From positions 2,849,544 through 2,913,543 of the forward strand of contig NZ_CP013382.1 of NCBI RefSeq assembly GCF_001513745.1: a stretch of 64,000 nt of DNA, given 5' to 3'. The notes below the pieces were generated by a model. It did not search any database and had not been told where the DNA came from. It saw only the letters and a list, made by a program, of their open reading frames with translations. This DNA is from Burkholderia humptydooensis (GTDB taxonomy: Bacteria; Pseudomonadota; Gammaproteobacteria; Burkholderiales; Burkholderiaceae). A program made the translations under genes and the position numbers. Below are positions 9,670 to 18,841 of this stretch, in pieces (the first letter of the stretch is position 1; each line of letters starts with the position of its first letter).

Positions 9670-10092
9670 CTAGCCGCCGCGCGCGGGCGGTTCCGTGATG
9701 AACGAGACTTTCGCGATGCCGGCCCGCTCGCACGCGGTGATCACGCGGCCGATGAACTCGTAGCGCGTGCTCTGATCGCCGCGCACGTGCACGTCCGGCT
9801 GAGGGTTGATTGCCGACACCGTCTTCAGCTTCGACAGCAGCGTCGGCGCATCGACGAGCGTCTCGTTCCAGAAGACGTCGCCGTCGCGATTGATCGCGAT
9901 CTCGACGCTCTTCGGGGTGGTCTGCAGCGGCTGGATCGTCTCCTTCGGCAACTGCAGTTGAATCGTGTGCGTGACGACCGGAATCGTGATCAGGAAGATG
10001 ATCAGCAGCACCAGCATCACGTCGACGAGCGGCGTCGTGTTGATGTTGGAGATCACTTCGTCGTTATCGTCCTGCCCGACGCTCATGGCCAT
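9670..10092 (-). CDS. exbD: ExbD-family biopolymer transport protein (first copy)
   Basis: A 140-residue ExbD with the membrane helix INTTPLVDVMLVLLIIFLIT carrying the conserved proton-pathway aspartate, and a periplasmic domain with the VHVRGDQSTRYE strand. GAGGTG lies close upstream of the ATG at 10092. It follows exbB by 13 bp. The order tonB-exbB-exbD-exbD is that of Xanthomonas, where the second ExbD is needed only for some substrates; that division of labour here is inference. Confidence 0.93.
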   Translation of the reverse strand: MAMSVGQDDNDEVISNINTTPLVDVMLVLLIIFLITIPVVTHTIQLQLPKETIQPLQTTPKSVEIAINRDGDVFWNETLVDAPTLLSKLKTVSAINPQPDVHVRGDQSTRYEFIGRVITACERAGIAKVSFITEPPARGG

Positions 10093-10105
10093 GGCGCACC
10101 TCGCT

Positions 10106-11002
10106 TCAGCGGACGAGCGACGCGGCCTGCACGTTCGCGCGCGGCAAGCGCTTGCCGCCTGCGAGCAGCACCGTGTGCAGTTGCGCGCCGAAGTTGCGCA
10201 CGCGCTCCATCACCGACTTGTTGCGACGCACGAGGAAGTTGTAGCCGAGCACCGCGGGCACCGCGACCGCCAGGCCGATCGCGGTCATGATCAGCGCCTC
10301 GCCCACCGGCCCGGCGACCTTGTCGATCGACGCCTGGCCCGCGATGCCGATTGCCGTCAGCGCGTGATAGATGCCCCACACGGTGCCGAACAGCCCGACG
10401 AACGGCGCCGTCGAGCCCACCGTGCCGAGAAACGCGAGTCCGTCCTGCAAGCGATTCGATACGTTCGTGATCGCGCGCTCGACCGACACGTCGATCCACG
10501 TATTGCGGTCGACCGCTTCGAGCAGCGCTTCGTCGTGATGCTCGCCCGCCTCGATCGCGGTTTCGGCGATGAAGCGGAACGGCGACGCCTCGTCGAGCCG
10601 CTTCGCGCCTTCGGCGAGCGACGGCGCGCTCCACAGCTGCTCGTCGGCGACCTTCGCGCGGCGGTACGCGCGCAGTTGCTCGAGGAACTTGGTGATCATG
10701 ATGTACCAGCTACCCATCGACATCACGACGAGCAGCAACAGCACGAAGCGCGCGACGAAATCGCCGTTCTTCCACAGCGCGCCGAGGCCGTACGGATTCT
10801 CGACTGCTTCGGTCGCGGCCGGCGCGGGCGGCGGCGCCGGCTGCTCCGCGCCGCTCGCCGTCTGCGGCGCTGCTGCCGCGGACACCGCGGCCGCCGCACC
10901 GCTCGCCTGCGCGAAAGCCTGCTGCGGCGCGACAAGCGCGTCAGCCGCGGCGACGGAGATCAACATGCTTGCCGCCAGAGCGGCCAGTGAACGCTTGGTC
11001 AT
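10106..11002 (-). CDS. exbB: ExbB/TolQ-type proton channel subunit
   Basis: A 298-residue inner-membrane protein of the MotA/TolQ/ExbB family. It begins with a cleavable signal-like segment (to about residue 34) and an Ala/Pro-rich periplasmic linker, as in the longer ExbB subtype. The first core membrane helix (FVARFVLLLLVVMSMGSWY) is followed by the cytoplasmic loop and two conserved helices (LGTVGSTAPFVGLFGTVWGI and AVAVPAVLGYNFLVRRNK). The ATG at 11002 has GGAGTGGGG immediately upstream; a TTG at 11014 would absorb this site and is rejected. It energises TonB together with the two ExbD proteins. Confidence 0.94.
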   Translation of the reverse strand: MTKRSLAALAASMLISVAAADALVAPQQAFAQASGAAAAVSAAAAPQTASGAEQPAPPPAPAATEAVENPYGLGALWKNGDFVARFVLLLLVVMSMGSWYIMITKFLEQLRAYRRAKVADEQLWSAPSLAEGAKRLDEASPFRFIAETAIEAGEHHDEALLEAVDRNTWIDVSVERAITNVSNRLQDGLAFLGTVGSTAPFVGLFGTVWGIYHALTAIGIAGQASIDKVAGPVGEALIMTAIGLAVAVPAVLGYNFLVRRNKSVMERVRNFGAQLHTVLLAGGKRLPRANVQAASLVR

Positions 11003-11075
11003 ACCCCACTCCAAATTTTTTCGTTGAACTGACTAAAAAGGTTCGAACCTGATTCCGGCCAGCCCGCGCACGGGC

Positions 11076-11774
11076 TCAGTTCAGGTTGAACGAGAATGGA
11101 ACCTGCACGCGCACCGGCTGCCCCTGCGCCAAGCACTTGAACTGCCTGACCGCATTGAACGCCGCACGATCGAGCACCGGGTCCGCCGATTGCGCGACGC
11201 GTTCATTCGTGATGTGACCTTGCGCGTCGACGACGAATTCGATCGTCACGTCGCCCGTGACGTTGTTTTCCTGGGCTTCCTTCGGATACTGCATCGACGC
11301 GCGAATCTGGTCCGAATTCGGGCACACGACGCCCACTTCATGGCTGACGGCCTTCGCGGGCGCCGGCGGCGCGGCCACGGGCGCCTGGACGGCGGGCGCG
11401 GACGGCACGGGCGCCGCCTGATGCGTGATCGTCGGCTGGAGCGGCGCCTGCACCGGCACTTCCGGCGGCGGCACGAACGGCGGAGGCGGCGGCGCGAACT
11501 TCGGCGGCGGCAGCTTGACGGTCGGCATGGGCGGCGGGGGCGGCGGCTTCACCGGCTCGATGATGCGCGTCTCGATCGGATGCTGGATGACCTGCACGAC
11601 CTTCGTCGCGAGGCCGTTGAGGAGCGCATAGACCAGCACGACGTGCAGCGCGAGCACGATCGCGAGGCCGCCGAAGCGCCGGGCGGGATTCTGCTGCTTG
11701 TTGCCGAATTCGCGCACGCGACCGAGCCGGGCGAGTCCGTCGTTTGAAACAGCCAAGCCATCGTCGACTTTCAT
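11076..11774 (-). CDS. tonB: TonB energy-transducing protein
   Basis: A 232-residue TonB. A cytoplasmic N-terminus of about 35 residues is followed by one membrane anchor (GGLAIVLALHVVLVYALLNGL), a periplasmic proline-rich spacer (KPPPPPPMPTVKLPPP and further Pro/Ala segments) and the C-terminal domain with YPKEAQENNVTGDVTIEFVV and AVRQFKCLAQGQPVRV. It spans the periplasm to open outer-membrane receptors such as the one at 4.1-7.0 kb. The ATG at 11774 follows a GGGGGAAGTGGG run. It is first in the five-gene operon running to 8012. Two cysteines in the C-terminal domain (near VCPNSD and FKCLAQ) could form a disulfide. Confidence 0.94.
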   Translation of the reverse strand: MKVDDGLAVSNDGLARLGRVREFGNKQQNPARRFGGLAIVLALHVVLVYALLNGLATKVVQVIQHPIETRIIEPVKPPPPPPMPTVKLPPPKFAPPPPPFVPPPEVPVQAPLQPTITHQAAPVPSAPAVQAPVAAPPAPAKAVSHEVGVVCPNSDQIRASMQYPKEAQENNVTGDVTIEFVVDAQGHITNERVAQSADPVLDRAAFNAVRQFKCLAQGQPVRVQVPFSFNLN

Positions 11775-12701
11775 ACCCACTTCCCCCAAAGCACGATTCG
11801 TCCGGCCGTCCGGCCGCGGCGCAGCGCACCGGATCCGTCATTCGCCCTTTACCCGAAAGCTTTCAATTTGCTTTGGAATCCAAATTATCAGATTCGGTAT
11901 GCGGCGCGAATTCGATCGATATGACGCTATTGATTTATTCCCTGCCAGCCGGATGCCCGATTTCGCTGTTTCAGCAACACCTTTCAGACAGCCTTGCGTC
12001 AACCGGATGCTTGCACACCATTCGTCAGACAAAATGCACGATCTTCACCTTCTTCAGGCAGCCTGACAGTAAAGGCCTGTCTTGGGTGCAGAAGATAGCA
12101 AGGAAAAAATTTTGCCGTCAAACTTTATTTGATGTGCCCACACAAAATTTGGAGCATTTATTCGAAATACAATTTAGTAAGCCATTTGAATTGAAACCGT
12201 CGACAAAGTAATTGTTTTGTATGGCGACGATATTCGATTATCTGATAAGCAGCGTTATTCGCTTGTTTGGTGCACTGCAAAGCGAATCTTCCTTTTTTGG
12301 TGCATCTCTGCATTTCGATCATTTCCCGTGCGATTGCAACGTCTCGCCTGTCTTTCACCTCTTCAAGTTGATTCGTATCTCTAATCAATTCACCGAGGCA
12401 TGCGGCCCGGAAGATCTGCATCGCCCGTTCGAATCGCCGTTACGCACGCGCCGCGCGCCGTCAAATCGACTGGACGATTCTTCCGCTAGAATGCGCTCGG
12501 CGACATGCGCGGCGCCCCAACGACAACCACGAGCCGCCCGCCGACATGAGCCAATCCCGGCGATGGAAACCAGATGAGACTCGCGCGCGACATCATTGCA
12601 GGCGGCGCGCCGCCGACCGCACAGACAACCAACGCCGCGCACGCGCGCGCGCCCCGTCGCGCCTGCGCGACGCGCGCACCGATGAGCGAACGCCTGCCGC
12701 G
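11775..12701. other. Intergenic region between tonB and the histidine kinase, AT-rich in the middle
   Basis: About 930 bases lie between two divergent genes. The stretch around 12090-12260 is clearly richer in A/T than the surrounding DNA, with runs such as GAAAAAATTTTG. Short reading frames on both strands here lack ribosome-binding sites, codon bias and recognisable domains, so I call no gene. The promoters for tonB (minus) and for the kinase (plus) must lie here. I could not find a convincing Fur box. Confidence 0.5.
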
Positions 12702-14102
12702 ATGAGACTGAAAATCAAGATCTTCCTGCTCGCGATCGTGCCCTTCCTCGTGACGATCGCGGCGATCGGCCTCGGCGTGCGGCAGCAGGCAACCGTGCTC
12801 GCGCGCACGCAGCACGCGACGATCGAAGCCGCGTATCTGTCGAGCAAGGAAATCGAACTCAGGCATTACGTCGACCTCGCGACGAGCGCCATTGCCCCGC
12901 TGTACGAAGCGGGCCGCGCGAACGCGCGCGACGACGCGCTGCTGCGCCAGCAAGCGCTCGCGATGCTGCAAAGAATGGAATTCGGCCCCGACGGCTACTT
13001 CTTCGTGTACGACCTGCACGGCAATTCGCTGATGCATCCGCGCGAGCCCGAGCGGGTCGGACACAATTACTGGACGCTGCGCGATCCGCAGGGCTCGCTG
13101 ACGATTCAGCAGTTGATTGCGGCCGCGTCGCGCGGCGGCGGCTACGTGCGCTATGTCTGGCAGCGCCCGTCGACGGGCAAGCTCGCGCCGAAGCTCGGCT
13201 ACGTCGTTTCGCTGCCGCGCTGGGGCTGGATGGTCGGCACCGGCATCTATCTCGACGATGTCGGCACCGCGCTCGCGCGGGTCGACGCGCGCGCGTCGGC
13301 GAACATCGAGCGCACGATGACGTGGCTGAGCGCGATCGCGCTCGCGGGCGCCGCGGTCATCGCGCTGTGCGCGCTCGTGCTGAACGTGAGCGAGTCGCGC
13401 AGCGCCGACGCGAAGCTCAAGCGCCTCGCGCAACAGGTCGTCGAATCGCAGGAGCAGGAGCGCGCGCGTCTTGCACGCGAGCTGCACGACGGGATCAGCC
13501 AGATGATGGTGTCGGCGAAGCTGATGTTCGAATCGGCGCTCGAGCGCTTCGCGCGCCTGCCGGCGCGCGAGAACGCGGCGGAAGCCGCGCTGTCGAAAGG
13601 CATTGCGCGGCTCGGCGACACGCTGCGCGAAGTGCGCCGCATCTCGCACGCGCTGCGTCCGACGATGCTCGACGATCTTGGCCTCGCGGCCGCGCTCGAT
13701 CAACTGGTGCGTGAGCTCGGCGCGGAAACCGGCGTCGAGCTCGGCTTCACGCAGGTCGAGCACAGCGGCGCGCCGCCGCTGCCCGCGCCCGTGAAAACGG
13801 CGCTCTTTCGCATCGCGCAGGAAGCGCTGACGAACATCCTGCGCCATGCGCACGCAACGCGCGCGGCCGTCACGCTCGAACTCTCGTCGCGCGAAGCCGC
13901 GCTGACGATCGCCGACAACGGCCGCGGCTTCGACGCCGGGCGCGCGCAAGCGGACGCGCGCGGCGGCGTCGGCCTGCGCAACATGCGCGAGCGGCTCGAC
14001 GCGCTCGGCGGCACGCTCGCGATCAGCTCGCAGGTGGGCCATACCGTCGTCGCCGCGCGCGTGCCGCTGTCCGGCGCAGACTCAACAGGAACCACGCGAT
14101 GA
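12702..14102 (+). CDS. Sensor histidine kinase, single-CACHE sensor, NarX/LiaS-type kinase core
   Basis: A 466-residue membrane kinase. Helix 1 (IKIFLLAIVPFLVTIAAIGL) and a second helix near 209-228 flank a periplasmic sCACHE_2-type domain (RMEFGPDGYFFVYDLHGNSL, then the WGWMVGTGIYLDDV strand). The cytoplasmic part has a HisKA_3 dimerisation helix with phospho-acceptor His262 (ARELHDGISQ) and an HATPase domain (NILRHAHATRA, IADNGRGF, GVGLRNMRERL). The start at 12702 is chosen because it opens directly into the first membrane helix; the ribosome-binding site is weak. It overlaps the downstream regulator by ATGA. CACHE domains of this type usually bind small carboxylates or amino acids; the ligand here is unknown. 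Confidence 0.92.
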   Translation: MRLKIKIFLLAIVPFLVTIAAIGLGVRQQATVLARTQHATIEAAYLSSKEIELRHYVDLATSAIAPLYEAGRANARDDALLRQQALAMLQRMEFGPDGYFFVYDLHGNSLMHPREPERVGHNYWTLRDPQGSLTIQQLIAAASRGGGYVRYVWQRPSTGKLAPKLGYVVSLPRWGWMVGTGIYLDDVGTALARVDARASANIERTMTWLSAIALAGAAVIALCALVLNVSESRSADAKLKRLAQQVVESQEQERARLARELHDGISQMMVSAKLMFESALERFARLPARENAAEAALSKGIARLGDTLREVRRISHALRPTMLDDLGLAAALDQLVRELGAETGVELGFTQVEHSGAPPLPAPVKTALFRIAQEALTNILRHAHATRAAVTLELSSREAALTIADNGRGFDAGRAQADARGGVGLRNMRERLDALGGTLAISSQVGHTVVAARVPLSGADSTGTTR

Positions 14103-14746
14103 CCACTGCCTCTTCCACGCCCCACACCGCGCGCCTCTTGCTCGTCGACGATCATCCGCTCGTGCGCGACGGCCTGAAGATGCGCCTCGAGGCGGCGCCC
14201 GGCCTCGCTGTCGTCGGCGAAGCGGGCAATGCGGACGAGGCGCTCGCGCTCGCCGAATCGCTCGCGCCCGATCTCGCGCTGATGGATATCGGCATGCAGG
14301 GCATGAACGGAATCGCGCTCGCCGGCGTCTTTCACGCGCGCTTTCCGGCGATTCGCGTGCTGATGCTATCGATGCACGACAACGTCGAATACGTAACGCA
14401 GGCGGTGCGCGCGGGCGCGAGCGGCTATCTGCTGAAGGATTCGCCCGCGACCGAGATCGTGCGTGCGATCGGCGCGGTGCTCGCCGGACAGACGTTCTTC
14501 AGTGAGGGAATTGCCGCCAGAATGATTCATGCGAGCGCGGAAGCATCGCCGCTCGATCGGCTCACGCCGCGCGAGCGCGACATCCTCGATGCGCTCGCGC
14601 AAGGGTTGTCGAGCAAGCAGATCGCGCAGCGCAACGGCCTGTCGGTGCGCACGGTCGAGACGCATCGGCTGAACCTGAAGCGCAAGCTCGACATCGAGGG
14701 GCAGGCGGAACTGATCAAGTTCGCGGTCGAGCATCGCAGGCGGTAG
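14099..14746 (+). CDS. NarL/FixJ-family response regulator
   Basis: A 215-residue regulator paired with the kinase upstream (4-bp ATGA overlap). The receiver domain has the acidic pair DD at residues 17-18, phosphorylation site Asp63 (LALMDIGM) and the lysine of YLLKDSPA. The LuxR-type helix-turn-helix near the C-terminus reads LTPRERDILDALAQGLSSKQ then VETHRLNLKRKL. It is followed 15 bp later by a strong hairpin terminator, so kinase and regulator form a two-gene unit. Targets are unknown. Confidence 0.93.
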   Translation: MTTASSTPHTARLLLVDDHPLVRDGLKMRLEAAPGLAVVGEAGNADEALALAESLAPDLALMDIGMQGMNGIALAGVFHARFPAIRVLMLSMHDNVEYVTQAVRAGASGYLLKDSPATEIVRAIGAVLAGQTFFSEGIAARMIHASAEASPLDRLTPRERDILDALAQGLSSKQIAQRNGLSVRTVETHRLNLKRKLDIEGQAELIKFAVEHRRR

Positions 14747-14761
14747 ACGCCATGCCGCAAC

Positions 14762-14789
14762 GCAAAAGGGCGCCGAGGCGCCCTTTTGC
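14762..14789 (+). terminator. Hairpin terminator after the two-component pair
   Basis: A perfect 12-bp inverted repeat (GCAAAAGGGCGC / GCGCCCTTTTGC) with a 4-base loop. The second arm contributes TTTT, so it should stop transcription from the regulator; being symmetric with AAAA in the first arm, it may also act on the convergent minus-strand gene. Confidence 0.8.
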
Positions 14790-14817
14790 ATGACGAATGC
14801 GCAACCCGCTGGCGCGC

Positions 14818-15414
14818 TCAGTTCGCGCGCGCGTTGTGCTTCGTCAGGAATGCGATCAGGCCGTCGATGCCGCCCTGAGAGAGCTGCGCCTTGAACTGCC
14901 CCTGGTAGACCTGGATCAGCCACGCGCCCGACATGTCGATGTCGTAGATCCTCCAGTCGTTGCCGATCTTGCCGAGCCGGTAGCCGACCGACTGGCTGTC
15001 GCCCGGCGTCGTCACCGTGGAGCGAACGAGCGCGTCGGCGCCGCCCGCGCCCGCCGCCTTGAACGTGAACTTCGCGTCCTGGCTGCCGAGCTGCGCGAGC
15101 GATGCCGCGTACGTGCGCGTCATCAGAATCCGGAATTGCTTGTACAGCTCCTGCTGCTGCTGCGGGCTCGCCTGCTTCCATGCGTCGCCGACGGCGATGC
15201 GCGTCGTGCGCTCGAAATTCGTCGCGGGCAGGAAACGCGCTTCGACGATCTGCGTGATCTTCGCCATATCGCCGCTGCGCGCGACGGGATCCGCCCTCAT
15301 CGCGCCGACGGTGCCCTCGACGGCGTTCTTGACCACCTCGACGGGCGCGGTTTGGGCGAATGCCGAAACGGACACGACGGCCGCGGCCACAAAAGCAAAC
15401 AGATGACGTTTCAT
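14818..15414 (-). CDS. MlaC/Ttg2D-family periplasmic lipid-binding protein (HpnM-like)
   Basis: A 198-residue exported protein of the MlaC (toluene-tolerance Ttg2D) family, which ferries phospholipids across the periplasm; the HpnM branch occurs with hopanoid genes. A signal peptide (MKRHLFAFVAAAVVSVSAFA) precedes the fold with PVEVVKNAVEGTVGAM, FLPATNFERTTRIAVGDAWK, QQQELYKQFRILMTRTYA and the C-terminal YDIDMSGAWLIQVYQGQFKA. The start at 15414 gives a clean signal peptide; an ATG nine codons upstream is less likely. No mlaD/E/F genes are adjacent, so it stands alone. The hopanoid genes 25-35 kb away make the HpnM reading attractive but unproven. Confidence 0.85.
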   Translation of the reverse strand: MKRHLFAFVAAAVVSVSAFAQTAPVEVVKNAVEGTVGAMRADPVARSGDMAKITQIVEARFLPATNFERTTRIAVGDAWKQASPQQQQELYKQFRILMTRTYAASLAQLGSQDAKFTFKAAGAGGADALVRSTVTTPGDSQSVGYRLGKIGNDWRIYDIDMSGAWLIQVYQGQFKAQLSQGGIDGLIAFLTKHNARAN

Positions 15415-15625
15415 GCGTGTATCGAACCAGGAGGAAAACATGCCGGACGCGGCGAGGCGCCGGCGCAGACAGAACAGTATACCGAGCTTGGCGCGCTCGC
15501 GCGGCGCCGTGACGGTCTGTTACCGAATAGTCGAAATATTTACGATGCAGCGGGCGGACCGCGACGCGCACTCGCCTTGCCGTCGCCGGCCGGGCACCCC
15601 TTCGCCAGGCGACGACGCGCGAGAC

Positions 15626-16366
15626 TCACGCGTCGAGGCAGCAGGACAGGCTCATCTCGAAGTAGCGGAAACTGCGCTCGATGCCGGCCGCGACGTCGCG
15701 CACCTGCTCCGTGCTCGGCGATTGACCAAGAATCGTCGCGACGATGTCGAGCGCTTCCCACGGATGCTTGTCGTCGTAACTCGAATGCAGCTTCAGCCAG
15801 CGCATCGCGCGGCCGCGCACCGCTTCGGGAAAGCCCATCTCGTAGACGTCCGAGCGGCACAGGTCCGCGCTCCATTCGCCCGTCACGCCTTCGATCGCAT
15901 AGTTGGTCGCCGCGACGCTCGCCGCGAGCGTATCCGCGCTGCTGCTCTTCCAGCACCAGTGGCTGAGCGCGAGCGCGGCGGGCGGACTGCCGCCGTCGAT
16001 CAGTTGCCGGCGCGGCACGCCGCTCGCTTCCGCCCAGTTCACCCAGTGCTCGACGTGATTCAGCTCGACACGGATGTTGCGGATCAGATAGCGGCGCGCC
16101 TTCTCTTCGCCGGACGAGTTCGTGCCGTTCGCCTTCAGCAGGTTCATCGACATGTACTTCGGAAACTGCTCGACGACGGGCCAGCCGTTCACGAAGAACG
16201 CGGCGAGCTGCCGCGGCGCGAGGCGGCCGTCGCGCATCAGCGAGAATACTTCGTGAAAGCGTACGCGGTCGCGCGCCGCGCGCACCGTGCCGACCACGTC
16301 CTGTAGCCAGTGCGGATAGCTCCCGATATCCATCAACTCGCCGTCGCGTTCAAAAGGGATATGCAA
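15626..16366 (-). CDS. TenA/heme-oxygenase-fold protein, possible diiron oxygenase
   Basis: A 246-residue all-helical protein of the TenA/PqqC/CADD superfamily. Visible candidate metal ligands are Glu66 (VVEQFP), Glu101 with His104/His107 (VELNHVEHW), Glu159 (YAIEGVTGEW) and the H-x3-D-x2-H set His194, Asp198, His201 (LHSSYDDKH). The last set has the spacing seen in CADD-type diiron oxygenases, favouring redox chemistry over thiaminase activity. I chose the TTG at 16366 because AAGGAG lies 6 bases upstream; an ATG at 16390 has no ribosome-binding site. It follows the GGDEF-EAL gene by about 30 bp on the same strand. Substrate unknown. Confidence 0.75.
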   Translation of the reverse strand: MHIPFERDGELMDIGSYPHWLQDVVGTVRAARDRVRFHEVFSLMRDGRLAPRQLAAFFVNGWPVVEQFPKYMSMNLLKANGTNSSGEEKARRYLIRNIRVELNHVEHWVNWAEASGVPRRQLIDGGSPPAALALSHWCWKSSSADTLAASVAATNYAIEGVTGEWSADLCRSDVYEMGFPEAVRGRAMRWLKLHSSYDDKHPWEALDIVATILGQSPSTEQVRDVAAGIERSFRYFEMSLSCCLDA

Positions 16367-16399
16367 TTTCCTCTCCTTGGATAAAGTCATCGGACCACG

Positions 16400-18841
16400 T
16401 CAATAGCCGCCCTCGCGCCACGGCGAAGGCTGTGCAAAGAAATATCCCTGGCAGAAGTCGATGCCGAGCTCGCGCAACATCCCGAGCTCGGCCTCGGACT
16501 CGACATGCTCGGCGACGGTGCTGCAACGCATCGAGTGCGCGACTTCGTTGATCGCGCTGACGACGCCGTAGCTCACCCGGTCCGACATCATGTTCGACAC
16601 GAACTCGCCGTCGATCTTCAGATAATCGATCGGCAAGCTGCGCAGATAGCGAAACGACGACATGCCCGCGCCGAAATCGTCGAGCGCGAAGCGGCAGCCG
16701 ATCGCGCGCAGCTCGCCCATGAAGCGCGACGCGAGCTCGAGATTCTTCACGGCGATCGTTTCGGTGATCTCGAAGCAGATCACCGAAGGCTCGAGACCGG
16801 AGCTCACCAGCTCGGCGATCACGAATTCGAGAAAACGCTCGTCGGAGATCGACGCCCCCGACAGGTTCACGTTGTACTCGTGGTACTCGCGCGCGGGCAG
16901 CGCGCTCAGCTTGCGGAACACCGTGCGGATCACCCAGCGGTCGATGAGCCCCATCAGCCCGTAGCGCTCGGCGGCCGGCAGGAACGCGGCGGGCGAGATG
17001 TCGCGGCCCGCGTTGTCCGTCATCCGCAGCAGCACCTCCGCGCGCCCGGGCGTCTGCGAATCCGGGCATGTGTGGACGATCGGCTGCAGGTACAGGCGGA
17101 AGCCGTCGGCTTCGAGCGCGGTCTTGATCCGGCGGCTCCACTGCACGTCGCCGACGTGGCGCGCCTGCTGCAGATCGCTCGGGTCCGCGAGCTGGATGCG
17201 GTTGCGCCCGCGCTCCTTCGCGATGTAGCACGCGATGTCGGCGAGCTTGACGGCCATCTCGAGACTGCACGGCGCGCGGCAGAGCTCGAGCACGCCGATG
17301 CTGACGCTCACCGTGAAGCGCTCGCCTTCCCACAGGAACACGAAATCCTCGAGGCTGCGGCGCAGCCGCTCCGCCTTGTTCTTCGACGGCCACGAACCCG
17401 CGCCGCGCGGCAGCAGCACGCCGAACTCGTCGCCGCCGAGCCGCGCGAGCACGTCGTCGTCGTCGAGGCAGCTCTGGAAGCGCTGCGTGACTTCGCGCAG
17501 CATCGCGTCGCCCGCCGCGTGGCCGCAGGTATCGTTGATCTCCTTGAAGCGGTCGAGATCGAGCATCAGCAGCATCGAGTCGGCGCGGTCCTTGCCGGAC
17601 GTCGTGTCGGCGAGCGCGATCTCGAGCCGCCGCTCGAACTCGACGCGGTTCACGAGCCCCGTCAGCACGTCGTGCGTCGCCTGCCACGCGAGGCTTTCGA
17701 GGAACTGCTGCTCGCGCGTCATGTTGCGCAGGATCAGCACGTAGCCGATGTGGCCGTGCATGCGGTCGCCCATCTCCGAAATCGTTGTCTGCACAACGAT
17801 CTTGGAATGATCGCGGCGCAGCAGATGCACCTCGCGCTTGATCGGCGTGCGCTCGTCGCGCGCCCAGAATTCGTCGACGATGTCGACCGCCTGCCCAGTC
17901 TCCTTGTCGAGCAGCATCAGCACGCTCGACACCGGCGCGCCGACGCACGCGGCGGCCGAATAGCCGAGCAGTTGCTCGGCCGCGTTGTTGATGAAATCGA
18001 CGTTCTTCGCGAGCCCGACCGTGATCACCGCCTCCGCGACCGAGCTCAGCGCCGCCTCGGCGAACGCCTCGCTGCGGTCGAGCGCGTACTGGATCGACAG
18101 CCGCTGCAACGCGGCCTTGCGCGCCCAGACGAGCGCGAGATACATCAGGAACATCGACGCGACGAAGTAGCAGACGAGCAGCAGCGCGACGCTCGAGCGG
18201 AATTCGTCGCTGAACGCCTTCGAGAAGCGGTCGGGCAGGCCGGACACGCGCTCGTTGATTTCCCACGCGCGGTATTCGAACGCCTTCACGCGCGGATCGC
18301 CGCGATGGCCGCTGCTGACGAGCGCGTGCAACTGGCTCGCGACGTTGCGGAACTCGGCGAGCTCGACGTCCGCCTGCATCCAGCATTGCAGCGCATAGTT
18401 GATCTTCGCGACCCAACTGAGCGCGGGCAGCAGCAGCGCGGCCGCCGTCGCGTCGGCCGGGTCGATGCCGCTCGCGATGATCGCCTCGCGCGCGCTCGCG
18501 CGATCGGGCGGCTTGCGCTGCAACGCGGTGCGCGCGATGCTCAGGCGATACGGCTTGTCGATCGCGGCTTCGTAGAGCTTGTACGCGCGCTCGTCGCCCG
18601 TCTCGGCGTAGCGGATCAGATAGATGACCGCATCCTTCTGCGATTTCGACCACGTGCTCTCGCCGCCGATGTAGACCCTGAGGAACGACACCACGGCGAG
18701 ACTCACGATCACGACGCACACGAGCACCGACACCATCAGCAGGATCGGCCAGACGTCGAGCGCCGGCCTCAGTTCGGCCGCCTGGCCACCCCCGTCGTTC
18801 AAGCCGAGCACCTGTTCGCGCATGCTGGAAGTCCCGTTCAT
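16400..18841 (-). CDS. Membrane PAS-GGDEF-EAL protein (cyclic-di-GMP turnover)
   Basis: An 813-residue signalling protein. Two membrane helices (ILLMVSVLVCVVIVSLAVVS near residue 35, and LLVCYFVASMFLMYLALVW near 225) enclose a periplasmic helical sensor. Then come a PAS domain (FINNAAEQLLGYSAA), a GGDEF domain with an intact motif (ARLGGDEFG, near 468) and an EAL domain whose signature reads EVL (RAEVLLRM, near 600) but keeps the catalytic set NLSGAS, FEITET, LDDFGAG and KIDGEF plus the HVES and GYFFAQP ends. Both synthesis and breakdown of c-di-GMP look possible. The ATG at 18841 has AAGGTGG 4 bases upstream. The next gene downstream is the TenA-fold protein. Confidence 0.9.
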   Translation of the reverse strand: MNGTSSMREQVLGLNDGGGQAAELRPALDVWPILLMVSVLVCVVIVSLAVVSFLRVYIGGESTWSKSQKDAVIYLIRYAETGDERAYKLYEAAIDKPYRLSIARTALQRKPPDRASAREAIIASGIDPADATAAALLLPALSWVAKINYALQCWMQADVELAEFRNVASQLHALVSSGHRGDPRVKAFEYRAWEINERVSGLPDRFSKAFSDEFRSSVALLLVCYFVASMFLMYLALVWARKAALQRLSIQYALDRSEAFAEAALSSVAEAVITVGLAKNVDFINNAAEQLLGYSAAACVGAPVSSVLMLLDKETGQAVDIVDEFWARDERTPIKREVHLLRRDHSKIVVQTTISEMGDRMHGHIGYVLILRNMTREQQFLESLAWQATHDVLTGLVNRVEFERRLEIALADTTSGKDRADSMLLMLDLDRFKEINDTCGHAAGDAMLREVTQRFQSCLDDDDVLARLGGDEFGVLLPRGAGSWPSKNKAERLRRSLEDFVFLWEGERFTVSVSIGVLELCRAPCSLEMAVKLADIACYIAKERGRNRIQLADPSDLQQARHVGDVQWSRRIKTALEADGFRLYLQPIVHTCPDSQTPGRAEVLLRMTDNAGRDISPAAFLPAAERYGLMGLIDRWVIRTVFRKLSALPAREYHEYNVNLSGASISDERFLEFVIAELVSSGLEPSVICFEITETIAVKNLELASRFMGELRAIGCRFALDDFGAGMSSFRYLRSLPIDYLKIDGEFVSNMMSDRVSYGVVSAINEVAHSMRCSTVAEHVESEAELGMLRELGIDFCQGYFFAQPSPWREGGY

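Noticed and set aside
11840..11930. Possible Fur box upstream of tonB (GATAAT-containing stretch)
   Set aside because: Only about half of the 19-bp consensus matches; too weak to report as a site.
12158..12421. Short minus-strand frame in the AT-rich gap before the histidine kinase
   Set aside because: No ribosome-binding site, no recognisable domain, and mixed composition; not enough to call a gene.
16400..18841. Idea that the EAL domain is inactive because the signature reads EVL
   Set aside because: The catalytic Glu is kept, and the other metal-binding segments (NLSGAS, FEITET, LDDFG, KIDGEF) are intact.
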